Assembly (NCBI RefSeq): GCF_024294785.1
Contig: NZ_JANCLT010000006.1
Coordinates: 62,001 to 126,000, forward strand
DNA: 64,000 nt
Reading direction: 5' to 3'
Source: Ectobacillus ponti
Lineage (GTDB): Bacteria > Bacillota > Bacilli > Bacillales > Bacillaceae_G
The translations under genes and the position numbers were made by a program. A model generated the notes under the pieces. That model searched no databases and was not told where the DNA came from. It saw only the letters and a program-made list of their open reading frames with translations. Numbering within the stretch: position 1 is the stretch's first letter; every line of letters starts with the position of its first letter. Of the stretch, positions 27,061 through 35,262 are shown piece by piece.

Positions 27061-27865
27061 ACAGCTCCGGAAAAAAGCGGTGGTCCAATACCTTCTTCAG
27101 ATAGGATACTCCGGATGAGCCGCCCGTGCCGGTTTTATGTCCGATAATCCGCTCAACCGTCTTCATATGGCGGAAGCGCCACTGCTGCATACAATCCTCT
27201 ACATCCACCAGCTTTTCGGCCAGCTGATACAGGTTCCAATACGCATTCACGTTATGATAGACAGCAATCCAGGCTGCTTCCACACTGGCATCAGCTGTAT
27301 ACGGCCGGGTAACATCCCGCTGCAAAACGGTCTGGTTGATGGAGAATCCGTTCCGGGCCAGCGCCCCAATGGCGGCATCATACAGGCTGGGCGCGCGGAA
27401 AGCCTCCTGCAGCCGGGCTTGCAGAGCCGGGTCTTTTTCATAGATTTTCAGAATGTGCGGGGACTTATGTCCGAGGACAAATTCAATCAGGCGGTGCTGA
27501 TAGGATTGAAAGCCCGAGGATTGTCCCAGCTCGCTGCGGAATTCCAAATACTCGGCCGGAGTCATGGTGGCGAGTACGTCCCAGGATTGGATGAGCTGTG
27601 CCTGGATGCGGGAGACACGTGCCAGCATTTTGAAGGCCGGAGAAAATTGGTCCCGGCTGATACAGGCAACAGCTCCATCCAGCTCGTGCAAGGTCAGCTT
27701 CATCCAAAGCTCACTCACCTGGTGAATAATGATAAACAACATTTCATCATGATGCCCGGACAGCCGGTTTTGGCTGGACAAAATGGCATCCAACTGCAGA
27801 TAATCCCCATATGTCATGCGTTCCCGAAAGTCAGTGTGAAGACCAGGCTCCTCTTGCTCTGCCAT
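27038..27865 (-). CDS. kynA: Tryptophan 2,3-dioxygenase
   Basis: This 275-residue haem enzyme opens the indole ring of L-tryptophan to N-formylkynurenine, the first step of the kynurenine pathway. Family marks are [28 protein letters not shown] with the substrate-contact His, [12 protein letters not shown], and [26 protein letters not shown], containing the proximal haem His and the GTGG loop. It starts at ATG 27865 after AAGGGGGAG. No kynB or kynU gene lies next to it here, so the rest of the pathway must be elsewhere. Confidence 0.97.
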   Translation of the reverse strand: MAEQEEPGLHTDFRERMTYGDYLQLDAILSSQNRLSGHHDEMLFIIIHQVSELWMKLTLHELDGAVACISRDQFSPAFKMLARVSRIQAQLIQSWDVLATMTPAEYLEFRSELGQSSGFQSYQHRLIEFVLGHKSPHILKIYEKDPALQARLQEAFRAPSLYDAAIGALARNGFSINQTVLQRDVTRPYTADASVEAAWIAVYHNVNAYWNLYQLAEKLVDVEDCMQQWRFRHMKTVERIIGHKTGTGGSSGVSYLKKVLDHRFFPELWDIRTKL

Positions 27866-27913
27866 AAGCGCTCCCCCTTTTAGTTCACTATATGGGAGAC
27901 AAACAAAAAAATG

Positions 27914-27933
27914 CCCGGCACAATGGCCGGGCT
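27914..27933 (-). terminator. Terminator of the nitroreductase gene
   Basis: GCCCGGC/GCCGGGC stem followed on the minus strand by a seven-base T-run. Confidence 0.88.
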
Positions 27934-27940
27934 GCGTGAT

Positions 27941-28531
27941 TTATTTAAGGGAGCGGCCGAAGCTGCCTTCGAATACAGATTCCTTCGTGGCGCGGCGCTG
28001 CGAAGGCTGTTCGCGTTCCCGCAGCTGCTCCGGCAGTGCTTCCGGGGTGCCTTGATAGCCGATGGCAACAAGTGCGTCAATTTCATAGGTTTCCGGGATA
28101 TTCAGCACCTCTCTCGCTTTGGCAAAGTCGATGCCTGTCATCGGATGCGTGATAAGGCCTTTGTGCACAGCCTCCAAAGCCAGGAATCCCCAAGCTGCTC
28201 CTGCATCAAAGCTGGCGGAGCGGTTTTCGCCATGCTCTGTTACTTTCTCGGAAATAATGAGCGCGAATGCCGGCACCGGCTTGCACCACAGCATGTTAAA
28301 TTCGCCAATGAAGGAGTGGAACTTCTCGCGTGCTTCTTGTGTATGGGCAAGAATAAAACGCCAAGGCTGGCGGTTAAAGGCGGATGGTGCCCAGCGTGAC
28401 GCTTCAAACAGGCTGAGAAGAATGTCCTCCGGCACCTCCTGTGTGGAGAAGGAACGCGGTGACCAGCGATTCAGAAAGACCGGATTAATGTCGTAAGCGG
28501 ATTGGCGACTTGCATTTGTCTGTACAGACAT
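27941..28531 (-). CDS. Nitroreductase family protein
   Basis: This 196-residue FMN-dependent oxidoreductase has the family N-terminus RWSPRSFSTQEVPEDILLSLFEASRWAPSAFNRQPWRF, including the FMN-contacting Arg-Ser pairs, and the C-terminal Gly-rich GYQG. It reduces nitro groups or quinones with NAD(P)H. It starts at ATG 28531 after AAGGAGG. Single gene. Confidence 0.93.
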   Translation of the reverse strand: MSVQTNASRQSAYDINPVFLNRWSPRSFSTQEVPEDILLSLFEASRWAPSAFNRQPWRFILAHTQEAREKFHSFIGEFNMLWCKPVPAFALIISEKVTEHGENRSASFDAGAAWGFLALEAVHKGLITHPMTGIDFAKAREVLNIPETYEIDALVAIGYQGTPEALPEQLREREQPSQRRATKESVFEGSFGRSLK

Positions 28532-28646
28532 AGGATAACCTCCTTACAAAAGTATAGTGTCTTTTTATTGTAGCGTGTGTTTTATGTGTATTCCAAACAT
28601 ATGAACTTTTGACTATTGGGATTTATGGTTGGGTTGTGTTTTCCAA

Positions 28647-28675
28647 TTGAAGGCAGCCGCCCGCTTTGCTATAAT
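28647..28675 (+). promoter_or_regulatory. Sigma-A promoter of the guanidine riboswitch operon
   Basis: TTGAAG (28647-28652), a 17-bp spacer and a perfect TATAAT (28670-28675) lie 30 bp upstream of the riboswitch. Confidence 0.85.
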
Positions 28676-28699
28676 GCAAGGAAGAGAAAAGCTGCATAC

Positions 28700-28792
28700 A
28701 GTTTTCTAGGGTTCCGCAGCAGTGGCTGGCCTGGTCCGAGAGAAAACGCACAGGGTGCCTGTGTCACACGGAGGGACAAAAGCCCGGGAGGA
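28700..28792 (+). promoter_or_regulatory. Guanidine-I riboswitch (ykkC-yxkD RNA) aptamer
   Basis: The conserved blocks of the ykkC class appear in order: CTAGGGTTCCGC, CTGGTCCGAGAG, and ACACGGAGGGACAAAAGCCCGGGAG, with variable stems between. It binds guanidinium and, with the terminator stem at 28779-28820, controls the two SMR genes directly downstream. Confidence 0.96.
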
Positions 28793-28820
28793 TATCAAGG
28801 ATATCTTTCCGGGCTTTTTT
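28779..28820 (+). terminator. Riboswitch-controlled terminator
   Basis: AAAGCCCGG and CCGGGCTTT pair around GATATC/GATATC, followed by TTTTTT. The 5' arm overlaps the 3' end of the aptamer (AAAAGCCCGGG), as expected for a guanidine-on transcription switch. Confidence 0.95.
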
Positions 28821-28850
28821 GCGGCACCTCTTTGAAAGGGAGGAGATTTC

Positions 28851-29183
28851 ATGAACAGAGAATGGGCAAAGGTATTTTTTGCTGCTTTTTTTGAAGTGGG
28901 CTGGGTCGTGGGGCTTAAGCATGCTGATACGATATGGGAATGGACCGGGACTGCGATTGCGATTGCAGTGAGCTTTTATATGCTGATCATGGCAGGGAAA
29001 CGGCTGCCGGTCGGGACGGTGTATGCAGTATTTGTCGGGCTTGGCACAGCCGGGACAGTCCTTGCAGAAATTGTGTTGTTTCAGGAGCCGATGAAGCTCA
29101 TCAAGCTTCTGCTGATTGGCATTTTGTTAATCGGGGTGGTTGGACTGAAGCTGGTGACCAAAGAAGAAGGGGGAGAAGCATAA
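28851..29183 (+). CDS. ykkC: SMR-family guanidinium exporter subunit (YkkC-like)
   Basis: This 110-residue, four-span small multidrug resistance protein has the essential Glu in the first helix ([16 protein letters not shown]). Its position behind a guanidine riboswitch shows that it exports guanidinium by proton antiport. It pairs with the next gene (TAATG overlap) as a two-component heteromer of the YkkC/YkkD type. The ATG follows GGGAGGAG. Confidence 0.93.
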   Translation: MNREWAKVFFAAFFEVGWVVGLKHADTIWEWTGTAIAIAVSFYMLIMAGKRLPVGTVYAVFVGLGTAGTVLAEIVLFQEPMKLIKLLLIGILLIGVVGLKLVTKEEGGEA

Positions 29184-29497
29184 TGGCATGGTTGTATCTG
29201 GTGCTTGCCGGTTTGTTTGAGATGATGGGCGTTGTGATGATTAGCCGGCTGCATCGCGACCGCAGCTGGAAATCCCTTTTGCTGCTGGGAATCGGATTTG
29301 GCGCAAGCTTCGGCTTCCTGGCGTTGGCGATGAAATCGCTGCCGATGGGAACTGCCTATGCGATTTGGACCGGCATCGGTGCTTCCGGCGGCGCAATTTT
29401 GGGAATGGTGCTGTATGGGGAGCCGCGCAGCGGGCTGCGCATCCTGTTCATTTCGCTTGTGCTGGGATCCGCTGTCGGGCTGAAGCTGGTTTCTTGA
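29183..29497 (+). CDS. ykkD: SMR-family guanidinium exporter subunit (YkkD-like)
   Basis: This 104-residue, four-span SMR protein has the helix-1 Glu in VLAGLFEMMGVVMISRL and the GTAYAIWTGIGA helix-3 motif. Its ATG shares one base with the preceding TAA stop, so the two SMR subunits are translationally coupled and should be made in equal amounts. Confidence 0.93.
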   Translation: MAWLYLVLAGLFEMMGVVMISRLHRDRSWKSLLLLGIGFGASFGFLALAMKSLPMGTAYAIWTGIGASGGAILGMVLYGEPRSGLRILFISLVLGSAVGLKLVS

Positions 29498-29567
29498 GAG
29501 AAATCTAGTTACAGAAAAAACAACGGAGGAGCTGACAATCAGTTCCTTTTTTGTTGGCTTCCTGGCG

Positions 29568-29679
29568 TGAAACAATAGGCGATTGTGGTGAAACAAAACC
29601 AGCACAAATGAAACAAAACAGAATTGTTTCCCCGGCGGGAGTGCAAGCAGTGAAACAAAAAGTCCAAAAAATGAAACAA
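29568..29679 (+). repeat. TGAAACAA repeats phased at 21 bp
   Basis: TGAAACAA occurs at 29568, 29589, 29609, 29651 and 29672, at start spacings of 21, 20, 42 and 21 bp. The empty slot near 29630 is filled by an inverted copy, TTGTTTCC (29624-29631). The spacing equals two turns of the helix, which suits a protein-binding array. The surrounding 29498-29790 has no convincing gene; an 85-codon frame across it has no ribosome site and no recognisable sequence. Confidence 0.75.
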
Positions 29680-29790
29680 TCCCTGTTGAATGCCTTGGCT
29701 GCCCCATCAGTTTTATCATGGCATGCAAGTAATGGCGCGATTTTGTTGAGCCAGTATCCGTCTGAACCAGCCCTGCGGGAAATTCGGCTG

Positions 29791-29847
29791 AAAATAGACC
29801 ATCACTGAAGTCCCTAATTGCACCGGGCTTCAGTAATGGTCTATTTT
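29791..29847. terminator. Bidirectional terminator-like stem-loop
   Basis: Twenty-base arms (29791-29810 and 29828-29847, one mismatch, AAAATAGACCAT outer part) flank a 17-nt loop next to the 3' end of the histidine kinase gene. Confidence 0.85.
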
Positions 29848-29849
29848 CT

Positions 29850-31244
29850 TTAAGCACCGGATAATGGCGGTTGAAATGGCAGATAGATAGAAACCTTTGT
29901 TCCTGTGCCAACTTTGCTTTCAATGTGCATCCGCCCGCCGTGGGACTCGACAATTTTGAAGGTGGTCAGCATGCCAAGCCCGGTGCCTTTCTCCTTTGTT
30001 GTGTAGAAGGGGAGGCCGATTTTGTCCAGCAGCTCGGCCGGAATGCCGCAGCCTTCATCTTGAATTTGGACACAGATGCTTTCTGCATCATATTGCTGCA
30101 GGGTAATGCGTATGCAGCCGCCCTCAGGCATGGCCTCAATGGAGTTTTTAACAAGGTTAATGAAGACTTGCTTCAGCTGATTGCCGATGCACTGCACGGG
30201 AGGAAGCACTTCGCAATCGGCTTCCAGAGTAACTTTATTCATGAGCGCCTGGGAACTGAGCAGCAGCATAACATCTTCCACAATATCCTGTACGCTTTCC
30301 AGGCGGAATTGTTGTGCCTGCGGCTTGGCCAGCAAAAGCAATTCTCCTGTGATGGCTTCAATGCGTGTGATTTCTGATTCCATAATGTGGAAATAGTTGG
30401 TGCTGCTGTCTTCGGCAGATGTCCGCATCAGCTGCAGGAAGCCCTTCAGGGAGGTGAGCGGATTGCGGATTTCATGGGCAATGGATGCAGACAGCTGTCC
30501 GACGGCCGTCAGCTTTTCAGAGCGCACAAGGCGGTCTTCCGTTTGCTTTTGTATGGTCACATCCTTGGCAATGCCATAAACACCGACAATCTCCCCGTCT
30601 ACAATAATCGGGATGTTTGTAACACGTACATGAATCACATGGCCATCCTTGTGCCGGGCCTTTACTTCATAATGCTGGGTAATCCCGTTGGCAGCCAATT
30701 CATAATGGTGGATGGTCCGCTCTAAATCCTCCGGCGCCACAAGAAGCGTAAAGGAGGATTGCAGCAGCTCTGCCTCACTGTAGCCGAACATTTTCTCCAT
30801 GGCCGGATTGACGCTTAAGTAGTTACCCTGCAGGTCAAAGGAGTATACGGCATCGGGATTCTGTTCAAAGAGGGAACGGTAATGCTGTTCGTTTTGCGCA
30901 GAAGCCAGCCTTTGGTCCGTAATATCCTTAAAGAAAACAGACAGTCCATTTTCGCAGGGATACGCCCTGACATCAAACCAAGCATCAAGCGGCGGAAAAT
31001 ACGCATCGAAGGTGACAGCTGTTTGCGCGGACATGGCTTTATGGTATTGTTTATAAAACGGCAACGCAGATGCGGCCGGAAACTCGGCCCAAATATTTTT
31101 GCCGCATATGTCAGCATGGTCACGAAACAGCAGGCGGCCGGCCTCTGCATTCATGTAAGTAAAATTCCAATCCCGGTCCAATGCAAAAAATCCATCAGTA
31201 ATGCGGTCTAAGATTTCCAATGCGTTGATTTGCGGAATGATCAT
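29850..31244 (-). CDS. Soluble PAS-PAS sensor histidine kinase (sporulation-kinase type)
   Basis: This 464-residue protein has two PAS domains (about residues 6-110 and 122-236), a HisKA domain with SIAHEIRNPL (phospho-acceptor His about 257) and an HATPase domain (NLVKNSIEAM, DEGCGIP, GTGLGM). There is no membrane span. The layout and HisKA sequence match the KinA/KinE group that feeds the sporulation phosphorelay. No response-regulator gene lies next to it, which fits an orphan phosphorelay kinase. The sporulation role is inference. Confidence 0.9.
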   Translation of the reverse strand: MIIPQINALEILDRITDGFFALDRDWNFTYMNAEAGRLLFRDHADICGKNIWAEFPAASALPFYKQYHKAMSAQTAVTFDAYFPPLDAWFDVRAYPCENGLSVFFKDITDQRLASAQNEQHYRSLFEQNPDAVYSFDLQGNYLSVNPAMEKMFGYSEAELLQSSFTLLVAPEDLERTIHHYELAANGITQHYEVKARHKDGHVIHVRVTNIPIIVDGEIVGVYGIAKDVTIQKQTEDRLVRSEKLTAVGQLSASIAHEIRNPLTSLKGFLQLMRTSAEDSSTNYFHIMESEITRIEAITGELLLLAKPQAQQFRLESVQDIVEDVMLLLSSQALMNKVTLEADCEVLPPVQCIGNQLKQVFINLVKNSIEAMPEGGCIRITLQQYDAESICVQIQDEGCGIPAELLDKIGLPFYTTKEKGTGLGMLTTFKIVESHGGRMHIESKVGTGTKVSIYLPFQPPLSGA

Positions 31245-31381
31245 GAAGCAACCCTCGCCTTATTGTTAGACTTTTAGGTAATATTCTCTTTTTTTACAAG
31301 GAATTCCTCCCCGAAACCAGGGGAGTTTTGCAATAATATTATTTTAAAAATATGATTACTGATAAAAAAGGAGCATGAAAC

Positions 31382-32371
31382 ATGATTCGCTTTGGAACAA
31401 TCGGTACGAATTGGATTACGGATGCCTTCCTTCAGGCGGCAAGAGAGGTGCCCGGGTTTGCGCTTGCCGCAGTGTATTCCCGCAGCCGGGAAACGGCAGA
31501 AGCATTTGCAGCCAAGCATGAGGCTGCCCTGGTTTTCACAGATATGGAGAGCATGGCAGCCAGCAAAGAAATTGATGCCGTATATATTGCCAGCCCAAAT
31601 TCTCTGCATGCCGAACAGGCTGTGTTATTCATGAAGCACGGCAAGCATGTGCTTTGTGAAAAGCCTCTGGCATCAAATGAAGCGGAGGCAAGGCTGATGA
31701 CGGAAGCGGCAAAGGAAAATGGGGTGCTGCTGATGGAGGCGGTAAAGTCCACTCTGCTGCCGGCTTTCGGGCTCATCCGGGAGAATCTGCATAAAATCGG
31801 GCCGGTCCGCCGGTACTTTGCGAGCTATTGCCAATATTCCTCGCGCTACGATGCCTATAAGCAAGGAACCATCTTGAATGCATTCAATCCAGCCTTCTCC
31901 AACGGGGCACTGATGGATATCGGGGTATATTGCCTGTATCCGCTCGTTGTTTTGTTCGGGAAGCCTGATACAGTAAAGGCAAGCGGCCTGGTTTTGCAAT
32001 CCGGCGTGGACGGGGAAGGCAGCATGGTAATGCAATATCCGGAGATGGACGCGGTTGTCATGTACTCCAAAATTACGGATTCCGCCTTGCCGTCGGAAAT
32101 TCAAGGGGAGAACGGAAGCATCAGGATTGACCGGATCCATACCCCGGAAAAGGTGGAGCTTCGCTATCGCAACGGGGAGGTCGAGGATTTAACCAGCCTG
32201 CTGCAGCGGCCGGCCATGTATTACGAAACAGCGGAGTTTATCCGGCTGATTCAGATGGGTGAGCGGGAGTCTGCTGTCAATTCCCATCAGGCTTCCTTGA
32301 TTACCGTGGGAATCATGGACGAGGCCCGAAAGCAAATGGGGATTGTGTATCCAGCTGATCGCAAGAGATGA
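31382..32371 (+). CDS. Gfo/Idh/MocA family oxidoreductase
   Basis: This 329-residue protein has an N-terminal Rossmann fold (MIRFGTIGTNWITDAFL) and the family lysine motif CEKPLA (EKP at about residues 93-95), followed by the C-terminal alpha/beta domain. Such enzymes oxidise or reduce sugars and inositols with NAD(P). The substrate is unknown. The ATG follows AAAAAGGAGC. Monocistronic with a strong terminator. Confidence 0.92.
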   Translation: MIRFGTIGTNWITDAFLQAAREVPGFALAAVYSRSRETAEAFAAKHEAALVFTDMESMAASKEIDAVYIASPNSLHAEQAVLFMKHGKHVLCEKPLASNEAEARLMTEAAKENGVLLMEAVKSTLLPAFGLIRENLHKIGPVRRYFASYCQYSSRYDAYKQGTILNAFNPAFSNGALMDIGVYCLYPLVVLFGKPDTVKASGLVLQSGVDGEGSMVMQYPEMDAVVMYSKITDSALPSEIQGENGSIRIDRIHTPEKVELRYRNGEVEDLTSLLQRPAMYYETAEFIRLIQMGERESAVNSHQASLITVGIMDEARKQMGIVYPADRKR

Positions 32372-32419
32372 GACATAAAGAAAGGACTGACCCACAGAGT
32401 CAGTCCTTTCTTTATGTCT
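32371..32419. terminator. Strong bidirectional terminator
   Basis: Perfect 21-bp arms (32371-32391 and 32399-32419) with a seven-base loop lie between the convergent oxidoreductase and XRE-cupin genes. Confidence 0.92.
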
Positions 32420-32440
32420 GTTTGTGAGGGGCGCATCCGT

Positions 32441-32986
32441 TTAATAGATGCGCTGCCGATTTTCAGCATGGGAGGAGATGAGCAGCAGCACCGGCTCTTC
32501 GCCGATGTTGCGCACAAGATGCGGCACACTGGCATTCCAGGAAAAGGAGTCCCCCTCGCTCACAATGGCAATGTCATCGCCATGCCGGACCTCCAATGTG
32601 CCGCGCAGCACAAGATGGCACTCTTCTCCTTCGTGGACATTTTCCCGATTTTCGCGCGGAAAGCCCGGCGGAATCTCCACCAGTGACAGGCGCAATCCGC
32701 CTTGCTCTGCCACATGCTCAATTTTCAGTTGATCCCGGCCATACATGCTGTGCTGGCGCTCTTCCTTCTTTACAATGCTCAGCCGGTCCTTCTTTTCCAA
32801 CAGAAAATAAGGCAGCGGCACATTTAAAAACTTGGCGATCAAGTCCAAGGTTGAAATGGAAGGAGAGGTTTTGTTATTTTCCACCTGGCTCATGAAGCCT
32901 TTTGACAAGCCCGTTCCTTCACAGATTTGCGCCAGGGTAAAGCCTTTGCGCAGCCGCACTTCGCGGATGGTTGCACCTACGTCCAT
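32441..32986 (-). CDS. XRE-family regulator with C-terminal cupin
   Basis: This 181-residue protein has an N-terminal helix-turn-helix (IREVRLRKGFTLAQICEGTGLSKGFMSQVENNKTSPSI) and a C-terminal cupin barrel (VHEGEECHLVLRGTLEVRHGD... and a second motif with WNASVPHLVRN). The family includes PuuR- and SinR-like metabolite-responsive repressors. It is divergent from the DoxX gene, a possible target, with 211 bp between the start codons. Confidence 0.92.
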   Translation of the reverse strand: MDVGATIREVRLRKGFTLAQICEGTGLSKGFMSQVENNKTSPSISTLDLIAKFLNVPLPYFLLEKKDRLSIVKKEERQHSMYGRDQLKIEHVAEQGGLRLSLVEIPPGFPRENRENVHEGEECHLVLRGTLEVRHGDDIAIVSEGDSFSWNASVPHLVRNIGEEPVLLLISSHAENRQRIY

Positions 32987-33036
32987 ACTGTTGCTCCTTT
33001 ACTGCAAGTTTTTTCTCATCATTTTATTGTAACGAA

Positions 33037-33065
33037 TTGACGGATGGAAGTCAGTTCTCTATAAT
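33037..33065 (+). promoter_or_regulatory. Sigma-A promoter of the doxX gene
   Basis: TTGACG, a 17-bp spacer and TATAAT. The start is about 125 bp upstream of the gene, leaving a long leader of unknown use. Confidence 0.8.
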
Positions 33066-33197
33066 AAGTTTTGTAATAAAAAATTAAGTTTTACCATTGT
33101 GAACAACAAGCGTGGGAACTCTTTTGCTTATTTTGTATGTAAGGGAGGCAGTTTGCTCTGGTTTTCACACATTTACATATTTGAGGAGGAATGAAAT

Positions 33198-33623
33198 ATG
33201 GCGTGGAAGAGTGAAATGAGCGCGTTGGTTTTACGGATTGTATTGGGAGCAACCTTTATTGTGCACGGATCAATGAAGTTCTCCAGCGGAATCAGCAATA
33301 TTGCAGGCTGGTTCCAGAGCATTGGTTTGCCGAGCGTGCTTGCGTACGGTGTCGCCACGGTTGAATTGATCGGCGGAATTGCCATTCTTCTTGGATTGGG
33401 CACAAAGGTTGTTGCCGCTTTGCTTGCTTTGGTGATGGCCGGGGCCATTGTAAAGGTAAAGCTGGCAGCCGGTTTTACAGGAAATGGACAAGGAGCTGGC
33501 TGGGAGCTGGAGTTGGCGCTGCTGGCAATGGCAATCAGTCTGCTTGTAACAGGAGGAGGCACTTTTTCTGTGGACAGTATGCTGCGGAACAAGCGCGAGG
33601 TTCAGGCGAGCCGGTTTGTATAA
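33198..33623 (+). CDS. DoxX-family membrane protein
   Basis: This 141-residue protein has four membrane spans and the DoxX pattern (ALVLRIVLGATFIVHGSMKF...GWFQSIGLP...VELIGGIAILLGLGTKVVA). The family is linked to thiol/redox or membrane quinone processes, but biochemical roles differ. The ATG follows GAGGAGG. Single gene with its own terminator. Confidence 0.92.
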   Translation: MAWKSEMSALVLRIVLGATFIVHGSMKFSSGISNIAGWFQSIGLPSVLAYGVATVELIGGIAILLGLGTKVVAALLALVMAGAIVKVKLAAGFTGNGQGAGWELELALLAMAISLLVTGGGTFSVDSMLRNKREVQASRFV

Positions 33624-33630
33624 GGGGGGA

Positions 33631-33655
33631 GGGACTGCAGATGCAGTCCCTTTTT
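33631..33655 (+). terminator. Terminator of doxX
   Basis: GGGACTGCA/TGCAGTCCC stem followed by TTTTT. Confidence 0.92.
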
Positions 33656-33737
33656 GCCGTAAAATGCATACATATGGAAATGCTTTTTTATATTCACTTG
33701 GTGAAGGATTTGCTAGAATGGAAGATACATCGAATGT

Positions 33738-34676
33738 ATGAGAAAGGAAATTGGGAATTTGAAAAAGTACCATATGTATGTATTGTTGTTTTGTGTCATG
33801 GTTGCCTGGGGATTCAATGTCATTGCGACGAAGCTGCTGGTGGCCGCATTTTTGCCGGTGACAATGACTGCTTTCCGTATTTTCACAGCAGGCTGCAGTG
33901 TGTTTATCGTGCTCTTTTTAATGAAGAAGGTGCGCCGGCTGACAAGGAGAGAGTTCCTCTATGTCGCATTTGGCGCATTGCTGAATGTGGTGGGGCATCA
34001 TTATTTTCTATCAGTCGGGCTGTCCAAAACAACAGCTTCCAACGGCGGCCTGATTCTTGGGCTGGGGCCGCTGTTGACATCTATCATGGCAGTCATATTT
34101 CTGGGGAGCGCCATGTCGGTGCTTCGGGTAATCGGCATTGTGCTGGGGCTGTCCGGTGTTTCCTTCATTGTGCTTGAAGGCGGCGGGATAGCCGGTGTTT
34201 CCTTCGGAGATGTGGATGTATTTCTGGCAATCCTCCTGCAGGCCGCAAGCTTTATCCTGATTAAGAAAGCTTCAGAAACCTTGGATCCTCGTCTGATGAC
34301 CGGATATATGCTGCTGATCGGTTCGGGCTTTTTGTTCGTATTGGGACTCTGGATGGAGCCGGATGGGCTGGCGCAGATGAAGCATGGCTCTCCGGGCATT
34401 TGGGCCGTATTCTTTGCTTCGGCAGTGCTCGCCACTGCTTTCGGGCATATGAGCTATAACTATGCGATTCAGGCGGTGGGGGCGGCGGAAGCATCTATCT
34501 TCTTGAATCTGACGCCGTTTTTCTCCCTGCTCGGGGCGGTAGTATTCCTGGGGGAAAAGCTGGTGTTTGCCCAGGTTGCGGGCTTTGTCATGATTTTGGG
34601 CGGTGTGCTTCTCGGCTCGGGTTCGGCAGAGGAGCTGTATTTGAACCGAAAGCGAAAGATGAGGGCAGCGGGATAA
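33738..34676 (+). CDS. EamA/DMT-family transporter
   Basis: This 312-residue protein has ten membrane spans in two EamA repeats (FCVMVAWGFNVIATKLL at the start of the first, and the second from about residue 155). Members export amino acids or other metabolites. The ATG at 33738 is used here, but TTG 33759, with AGAAAGGAAA upstream, is a good alternative that removes seven residues. Substrate unknown. Confidence 0.9.
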   Translation: MRKEIGNLKKYHMYVLLFCVMVAWGFNVIATKLLVAAFLPVTMTAFRIFTAGCSVFIVLFLMKKVRRLTRREFLYVAFGALLNVVGHHYFLSVGLSKTTASNGGLILGLGPLLTSIMAVIFLGSAMSVLRVIGIVLGLSGVSFIVLEGGGIAGVSFGDVDVFLAILLQAASFILIKKASETLDPRLMTGYMLLIGSGFLFVLGLWMEPDGLAQMKHGSPGIWAVFFASAVLATAFGHMSYNYAIQAVGAAEASIFLNLTPFFSLLGAVVFLGEKLVFAQVAGFVMILGGVLLGSGSAEELYLNRKRKMRAAG

Positions 34677-34693
34677 AATCCCGCCGCCTTTTT
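34664..34693 (+). terminator. Terminator of the EamA gene
   Basis: The stem GGCAGCGGGAT/ATCCCGCCGCC with loop AAA is followed by TTTTTT. Its 5' arm lies inside the last codons of the EamA gene. Confidence 0.85.
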
Positions 34694-34749
34694 TAATGGC
34701 ATTACACAAAGCTGTTCTTTCAATTTTACTAAGTCTGAATATTCAACCA

Positions 34750-34777
34750 CCTTTTTCCGCCGGGCAACGGAAAAAGG
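34750..34777. promoter_or_regulatory. Inverted repeat upstream of the beta-glucoside PTS operon
   Basis: CCTTTTTCCG (34750-34759) and CGGAAAAAGG (34768-34777) form perfect 10-bp arms just before the cre site. There is no T-run after it on either strand, so an operator is more likely than a terminator. Confidence 0.45.
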
Positions 34778-34787
34778 TTATGTGTAG

Positions 34788-34816
34788 TTGAAAACGTTTG
34801 CAAATTAGAATAAAAC
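34788..34816 (+). promoter_or_regulatory. cre (CcpA) site overlapping the PTS operon promoter
   Basis: TGAAAACGTTTGCA (34789-34802) matches the cre consensus TGWAARCGYTWNCW at every position. It overlaps a possible -35 TTGAAA (34788-34793) with TAAAAC 17 bp further on, so CcpA should block transcription when preferred sugars are present. Confidence 0.88.
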
Positions 34817-34863
34817 TATCAAGAAGATCAAGCTGATAAGGAGGATAGCAAAAACCATCCTGT

Positions 34864-34901
34864 GCAGGCTGGTGAGAGGGCTCTCATTATAGCCGGACTG
34901 C
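34864..34901 (+). promoter_or_regulatory. Structured 5' leader of the PTS operon
   Basis: GCAGGCT (34864-34870), TGAGAG/CTCTCA (34873-34878 and 34881-34886), AGCC (34891-34894) and CTGC (34898-34901) can fold into one nested hairpin in the mRNA about 40 nt before celB. It does not match the LicT/SacT antiterminator target and has no T-run. Confidence 0.5.
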
Positions 34902-34942
34902 AAAATATACTGAAAAAACTACTTTTATAGGAGGAACCGAAG

Positions 34943-35248
34943 ATGAATATTTTATTGTGCTGTGCAGCAGGTATGTCTACAAGCTTACTGGTAACAAAGA
35001 TGGAGAAGAGTGCCGCAGATCAAGGGAAGTCCTGCAAGATTTGGGCTGTTCCGGGCGATGCGGTGAAGAACCATATTAATGAGGCGGATGTACTGTTGCT
35101 GGGTCCGCAAGTGCGCTTTCTGCTGCCGCAGATGAAGAAGCTGGGTGCGGAAAAAGGTATTCCGGTAGATGTAATCAATCCTGTTCATTACGGTATGTGC
35201 AATGGTCCTGAGGTCCTGAAGTTTGCTGAGCAGATGATTTCAAAATAA
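34943..35248 (+). CDS. PTS lactose/cellobiose-family IIB component
   Basis: This 101-residue cytoplasmic phosphocarrier has the active-site Cys in [19 protein letters not shown] and the family fold. It passes phosphate from IIA to the incoming beta-glucoside. First gene of the IIB-IIC-IIA-GH4 operon, with GGAGG before the ATG. Confidence 0.95.
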   Translation: MNILLCCAAGMSTSLLVTKMEKSAADQGKSCKIWAVPGDAVKNHINEADVLLLGPQVRFLLPQMKKLGAEKGIPVDVINPVHYGMCNGPEVLKFAEQMISK

Positions 35249-35262
35249 GGAGAGTGAACGCT

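Noticed and set aside
29568-29679. CRISPR array
   Set aside because: The repeat unit is only 8 bp, spacers are about 13 bp, and no cas gene is present.
29551-29808. Small coding gene across the TGAAACAA repeats
   Set aside because: There is no ribosome site, the sequence resembles no protein I know, and it ends in the terminator stem.
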